The notes under the pieces are model-generated. The model made no database searches. It was given only the letters and a program-made list of their open reading frames with translations, and was not told the origin of the DNA. The position numbers and the translations under genes are program-made. Of a DNA stretch of 64,000 bases, positions 61,101-64,000 are shown piece after piece (the stretch's first letter is position 1; each line of letters begins with the position of its first letter). Origin of the DNA: Macrocystis pyrifera (lineage: Eukaryota; Sar; Phaeophyceae; Laminariales; Laminariaceae); contig JASSKH010000021.1 of NCBI GenBank assembly GCA_031763025.1, positions 10,686,776-10,750,775 on the forward strand, read 5' to 3'.

Positions 61101-63176
61101 CCGACCAGGTTCAACTCCGTTTGCGTCCCCCGGCTGTTGGAGTAGTAGATTCACTAAAGAATTTCCAATCATGGGATGGGACGTGATTGTCCCAGAGTGC
61201 GGCGGGAGCCCGATGATGTCTCGCGGGGTAATTATCGCCACGCGCTGGCTCCACGAACCCCAGCCAACTATCAATCAGCCAGTATGAGTGGGTTTTCCAC
61301 ATCTTGAGGAACGGTATCGACCCGGGAATGCAATTTTTTATCTCCTAATTGTTGGAGTTGTGCATGTTTGGAACGATTCATGATCCGGGGATAGGACCCT
61401 ATCGTCTTCGAGTACCGCTGGCTTCATGAGCCTCAGCTAATCAGTGGAGCTTCCAAAACCGTGCAGGGAGGTGTCGACCCCGGGGATCGCCTTTTACCCC
61501 GGTTGCTCGGAGTCGTAGATATATGGAGGGATTGATGACCCGAGTGTTGGACCCTATTCTCCCCAGGTATGGCGGAACCTCGACAGCAGTATTCGGCACC
61601 CATCTTCTAGAAAGAGCCTGCGGTCTCTGTCATGGATTGGGCCAACCACTCAGCTGCCAGAATTGGAATTCAAAATTGTGAGTCAGCAGCCTGGCTGACT
61701 AAATGGCTGTCGGAACTTCCTCGGGATTGGGCCACGGCAACGGCTCGGCGCGTCATAGGGCCCGGTGTTCTGCTGGTTGTGGCACCCAGCCTTCCTACCC
61801 ATAAGGCAGGGCGGGGCTGAAGCGCTCTGCATCGCGCTACCCAATTACCGACAAACATTGACAAAACAGCAGCATTTACCAATACGGATTTTCCTTCTGA
61901 CTATGTGTAGCTCGTGTTTGAATCATACCTCGCACATTTAGAAGGGAATCCAGAATCTAATGGCCCCAGACATGGAAGATGCTATCGATATCGTCAGTCA
62001 GGCCTGAATGATCTGAATACTTGACGAAAAATACGAAGTCCAAGAGTGTAGCCCCCCCTCTGATGGCTCTAGCGACTCATTTACCCGGTGTTTCATCAAT
62101 CAAATCTGAAACGACGATTTTTACTTTTTGTTTGTGAAACATACCAAAAGGGCATGAGATTGTGCATCGGGTTGTCAATTCTGACCGCCTCGAAATTTAG
62201 GTGCTTGGGGGGGAAGATAGAGAGCCCCTCACGCGGAGAATCTCGGAACCATGAGGCACTATGCCTACCGCTCCATGCGCTCAGCAGGTCCTGCCACGGC
62301 GGATGAATGTATAAAAACTCTGAGTCATAGAGCGCTTTGCGCTTTAGGAGTCCGAGATGTATGAGCGTGACCCTTACTGTCAGCTTGACGATGTGTCCTC
62401 ACAGTACGGGTATGGCAATAACCTTCCATGTTTGAAGTCTGTGCTTTCTGCTGTAGTTACCGTTTTCTATGTGGATAAGCGCTCCACGTAGTCAGATAAG
62501 GCAAATGGAATAATAACGGTTCTGGCTATCTCGGCGTTCGTTGTACAAAGCCAGACGGGGTTTCGTCCTGTGCTCTTCCGTGACATGATAGAGCTTAATG
62601 ATGCCTTGATGAAAGCTCCGCCAAACTACTCACGCTTGCGCACCTCATCCCAACCGTCCGAACCCTGTCGCCAACGCGCAGTCCTTCAGGATGCAAAGCA
62701 CTTGGTTGCTATGGCAAGGGCGGCCGTGCCTCCCGATCTCAACGAACCTCCTCCACCATCGGCTGCGAGCTCCGAACGGAATGCCCCACAGGCTGCTGCC
62801 CCCATGGACCACAACCAACAGACGGGATCGGGGTCAAGACAAACGGATTACGTTGAGTGCCTAGACCGGTCAACTTCGACAACATATGTTGATTGTAGTG
62901 GCGACAGCTGTGGAGATGGGGCTGGTTCTGCGTCAACGGTTTCTGCGGTTAGCGGCGGTGGCGGTAGCCGCGGACTCGGGGCTCGTTCCATGGTGGCGTC
63001 GTCACGCGAGGGAAAGGAAGGCGATGTTGCAACGGTTTCGTCTGCAGCTGGCGGTCGCAACGGGAAGGGAAGTGGCTGTTCGGACAGCAGCAGTCGACCC
63101 TACATTCCCCTTCACGGGTTCATCTCCTTCATCTGTGACCTGCACATGAAGACGCCGCAAGAGATACTAGAGAAGG
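45902..63176 (+). CDS. Putative second multi-exon gene, cyclic-nucleotide-binding-like (locus entry)
   Basis: This entry is the locus; exons are listed separately. Exons from 45.9 to 51.8 kb join in phase: 0 into 47,769; 2 plus 1 into 49,622; 1 plus 2 into the 50.8 kb exon; and 1 plus 2 into 51,738. The clearest domain hint is PKRFYIILRG near 50,920, followed by CLAQAKDLQVLEK near 51,810, which resemble the two halves of a cyclic-nucleotide-binding domain. The exons at 59.2 and 62.5 kb are on the same strand but may be another gene. No start codon is fixed. The function, cAMP/cGMP sensing, is only a suggestion. Confidence 0.4.
46196..47768 (+). other. Intron, no gene seen
   Basis: Contains a GACC-type minisatellite (46,285-46,335) and a C-run (47,709-47,722). 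No coding region supported. Confidence 0.4.
47769..48424 (+). CDS. Candidate exon encoding a Ser/Gly-rich linker
   Basis: Acceptor ATACCCCACCAG|CGT in phase 0, donor CTTCGAAG|GTTCGT leaving two bases, which fits the next exon. 218 codons: VAKDAMELFQSSYLYTEGLD at the start, then a long Ser/Gly/Asn-rich stretch with SSFSSSSSARRD and GGGIGGYRGGGRTLG, ending SPDIGAVLR. Looks disordered. The length of the open frame and the matching phase are the support. Confidence 0.5.
48425..49621 (+). other. Intron dominated by a tandem array
   Basis: Contains the roughly 100-bp unit array at 48,790-49,530, ending shortly before a strong splice acceptor. Confidence 0.6.
48790..49530. repeat. Degenerate tandem array, unit about 100 bp, 8 copies
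   Basis: GCGGTCA.TCAAG.G.TCAAACCGCGGTCTTCT-like blocks recur near 48,795, 48,890, 48,995, 49,105, 49,208, 49,296, 49,405 and 49,500. Between them lie 'CC.GTC..CAAGGCTTCGTTTGACGTT.ATAT' blocks. Confidence 0.85.
49622..49824 (+). CDS. Candidate exon with a Cys-Trp...Arg-Pro segment
   Basis: Strong acceptor CGCTACTTCCTGCGCAG|A and consensus donor GCGG|GTGAGG. Encodes ISSETVRGLSPKYHPPGW, then RLCEEVLDDCWKAEEETRPQ and an Ala/Arg-rich end. C-W, six residues, R-P with a preceding Leu-rich helix is the pattern closing tyrosine-kinase-like domains. I could not find the HRD, DFG or APE motifs upstream, so a kinase call is weak. A helix leading into a nucleotide-binding domain is an alternative. Confidence 0.5.
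49825..50815 (+). other. Intron with a TIR element
   Basis: Contains a family-B element (50,259-50,424) and a GC-rich stretch of short GGGACGG/GACCCG words (50,020-50,150). Confidence 0.45.
50259..50424. mobile_element. Family-B TIR element, short version
   Basis: Starts GACGCGTGGTACGATAGGCA and ends GGCACCTATCGTCATCCGCG. The interior GCTTTGCAAGGCAATATTTT corresponds to the GCCTTTCAAGGCAAACG block of the 25.5 kb copy. Confidence 0.65.
50816..50938 (+). CDS. Candidate exon, first half of a cyclic-nucleotide-binding-like domain
   Basis: Encodes GLTGETQRCPFQTDPGGSS, then HYPKRFYIILR(G). 'F.....GG...FYIIL.G' is the core of a cyclic-nucleotide-binding beta-roll, here with a short insertion. Donor CTTCGAG|GTAGCA leaves one base. 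The start is uncertain: acceptors CCACACAG (exon start about 50,816) and TGCAAAG (about 50,839) both fit the phase. Confidence 0.5.
50939..51737 (+). other. Intron, no gene seen
   Basis: Overlapping ORFs on both strands with no domain. A second acceptor (CTGTGTTCGCAG at 51,679) opens a different frame that also stays open to 51,835, so the next exon could be longer in another frame. Confidence 0.4.
51738..51835 (+). CDS. Candidate exon, second half of a cyclic-nucleotide-binding-like domain
   Basis: Acceptor GGTGCGTACAG|GA and donor GGAAAAG|GTGAGG. Encodes GAEGRSMAQVAPIDLWCL then AQAKDLQVLEK. 'clA.akdlqVLEk' resembles the 'a..A..d..vl.l' end of the domain. The conserved FGE and arginine of the phosphate-binding cassette are not recognisable, so cyclic nucleotide binding is doubtful. 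Confidence 0.35.
52024..52138. mobile_element. Family-A TIR element, diverged
   Basis: Starts TGCTACGGTGGACCATAGTA and ends TACTATTTTCCCCCGGAATA. It keeps the termini but has drifted inside. Confidence 0.55.
52345..52432. repeat. Two-copy tandem repeat, period 44 bp
   Basis: TGGTAGTACCTTGGTGTAAG through CGGTGTACGGGTAG occurs twice, perfectly, at 52,345 and 52,389. Confidence 0.95.
54690..55000 (+). repeat. Family-C dispersed repeat, copy 3
   Basis: Same block order as the copy at 42.3 kb, and extended further with GTGTGGTCACTTCCAGAGGC, which it shares with the minus-strand copy at 26.7 kb. Confidence 0.8.
55195..55360. repeat. G-rich purine tract
   Basis: Degenerate GGGGG/GAGAG low-complexity sequence. 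The Pro/Leu/Ser ORFs on the minus strand are artefacts. Confidence 0.9.
55725..56690. repeat. Degenerate tandem array, unit about 35-45 bp
   Basis: Many units of GTAAGAAACAGGACATCTAC followed by TATAGTA-like sequence, with substitutions and small gaps. A family-A element interrupts it at 56,405-56,515, and array units resume after it (CACTGGGCATCTACAGTAGT). Confidence 0.85.
56405..56515. mobile_element. Family-A TIR element inserted in a tandem array
   Basis: Starts AATTACGGGGGGCCATAATA and ends ACTACGGTCCCCCGTAACAG. The interior matches the 13,205 copy. Confidence 0.8.
57019..57071. repeat. GC-rich inverted repeat with GGGTC units
   Basis: GACCCGACCCGCGA at 57,019-57,032 is the exact complement of TCGCGGGTCGGGTC at 57,058-57,071, with a 25-nt loop. 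More GGGTC units follow to about 57,090. Confidence 0.85.
58709..58819. mobile_element. Family-A TIR element, best-preserved termini
   Basis: Starts CTATTACGGGGGTCCATAGT and ends ACTATGGACCCCCGTAATAG, perfect inverted termini. The interior is inverted relative to the 31.3 kb copies. Confidence 0.9.
59173..59348 (+). CDS. Candidate exon, same strand as the second locus
   Basis: Excellent acceptor: a long CT-rich tract (CTTTTCTTCTTTCCTCCG) ending GGCGTCTAG, with a good donor ATGTCAG|GTATGG. Phase 1 at both ends. Encodes WAGSLARPPRRKDVVVLPHP, then PWLTRKGCLAAAFLLLEQG and TRQAKMS. No domain recognised. The splice sites are the support; whether it belongs with the 45.9-51.8 kb exons is open. Confidence 0.45.
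59349..62554 (+). other. Intron or intergenic region dominated by a satellite array
   Basis: Contains the roughly 208-bp array (59,640-61,600). The ORF at 61.6-62.3 kb shows no domain. Confidence 0.5.
59640..61600. repeat. Tandem satellite array, unit about 208 bp, 9-10 copies
   Basis: The anchor GCTGGCTCCATGA or a variant occurs near 59,782, 59,998, 60,209, 60,401, 60,605, 60,822, 61,030, 61,247 and 61,420, giving spacings of 173-217 bp. Each unit runs through TTTCGACACCTT, GGGCGGTATCGACC, TTGGAGTTGTAGATGTATGG, GGACGAGACC and CTCTCGCCGCG. The copies are well diverged. ORFs on both strands here are repeat shadows. Confidence 0.9.
62555..63176 (+). CDS. Candidate long exon, unknown protein
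   Basis: Acceptor about TACAAAGCCAG|ACG and donor CTAGAGAAG|GTAAAA, phase 0 at the end. About 207 codons: VLFRDMIELNDALMKAPPNY, an Ala/Pro/Ser/Gly-rich middle (SAVSGGGGSRGLGAR), then PYIPLHGFISFICDLHMKTP and QEILEK. The structured start and end flank a disordered middle. I do not recognise the family. The unusual length of the open frame and its composition argue for a real exon. Confidence 0.6.
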
Positions 63177-64000
63177 TAAAAACGCACCCTTCAACATACA
63201 TTCCAGTACTTACGTAGTGCATACATACCTGGATGTAAAAAGGGGCATTCCCGCGAACGTTTGCCCTCCGATGTCACGTATTCACTAACCTACCGTACAA
63301 GTTGGAGAGGGTCCATACGGGCTCAAGCACATCTGACTGACAGGGATCCTCGACTAAGGAACGAGCCAATCCGCCTTCAATCTCGCGCGGTGTGTACAAT
63401 CTGGCTCGATGTGTACAGTAGTACCCCTGCGTAGTTCAGGGAACTGCTGTTGGTCTGGTGGTTGCGTCGTGTAGATTTAGTTTGTTTATGCAGTCGGGTT
63501 GTGGGTGTTCCATGTTAATATGGGATTTATGGTCCCTGGTGCTGCCGTAGGGGTTGCACGTTTTTGGCCAAACCAACTCACTTTAAGGGAGCTCCTCGAT
63601 TGAGGAGGTACCCAATATTGCTAGTGTCCCCTTTGTGTTCGACAATAAGGCATGCCTAATTTGTTTGGTCGCCTCCCTACAATAGCAACCCGGTGATGCT
63701 GTTTTCAAAGTTCAACAAGTTACTACCGGGGGGTGCTTTCATCCGTGTCACCTGTTCTTCGGTACACCGGTATACTGCTGTACCTGGTACCGGGTATGTA
63801 ATCATAAAGAGGTGGGAGCGAATGAAACTAATGAGTATAGAAATTATGTAGGGGTAGGGGTGGATGGACTAAAACAGTAATGCCTTGAGCCACGCATATT
63901 GGGAATGTTTGCTGTTCATCGGATTGCACTCTCATTTTTTCTGTCAAAGTAAGCTACTAGTGCAGGCATTGAGGCATTGAGGCATAAAGCTCCTCGAGTG
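63177..64000. other. No gene supported; repeat-like right end
   Basis: Contains GAGCTCCTCGATTGAGGAGG near 63,590, and at the very end AGGCATAAAGCTCCTCGAGTG, also present near 940. Probably intronic repeat sequence. Confidence 0.45.

Noticed and set aside
1..64000. CRISPR array or bacterial operon
   Set aside because: The repeats are degenerate arrays with variable units and no regular spacers. Splice sites and LINE remnants mark the DNA as eukaryotic.

Overview
This is a stretch of nuclear eukaryotic DNA. It is intron-rich, has long introns, and is packed with decayed transposons and tandem repeats. I see no operons, no ribosome-binding sites and no long single-exon ORFs. Coding sequence appears as short islands (about 50 to 1,000 nt) bounded by GT and AG dinucleotides, with introns mostly 0.3 to 3 kb. 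The best-supported gene belongs to the EF-hand plus WD40 family typical of organisms with flagella or cilia. Base composition near 50% GC and kilobase introns would fit an alga such as a brown alga or another stramenopile, but that placement is inference; no marker gene fixes it.

Positions 1-40,030, minus strand: one very large gene runs right to left. From the N-terminus it encodes a possible EF-hand lead-in (40,029-39,964), a Gly-rich stretch plus EF-hand (37,426-37,232), then a long series of WD40 blades on about 17 exons down to the left window edge. The summed candidate exons give roughly 1,500 codons. Exon order matches the order of conserved blades in the WDR49/WDR64/EFCAB8-type family, which is the main reason to treat them as one gene. 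Most exon junctions are phase 0.

Positions 40,030-45,900: no supported host gene. It holds a broken LINE-type non-LTR retrotransposon (about 42,740-44,800), with endonuclease and reverse transcriptase remnants.

Positions 45,900-63,180, plus strand: a second, less certain multi-exon gene, divergent from the first. Its exons contain a Ser/Gly-rich linker, a Cys-Trp segment resembling the end of a tyrosine-kinase-like domain, and a piece that looks like a cyclic-nucleotide-binding domain. Whether the exons at 59 kb and 62.5 kb belong to the same gene is unclear.

Repeats fill the introns: two families of small terminal-inverted-repeat elements (about 110 bp and about 170-300 bp), a three-copy dispersed repeat, tRNA-like SINE candidates, a foldback element, several tandem duplications, four degenerate tandem arrays (about 55, 100, 40 and 208 bp units), and many microsatellites and homopolymer runs. 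All exon limits were placed by eye from splice-site consensus, reading frame and family resemblance; no search or transcript data were used.
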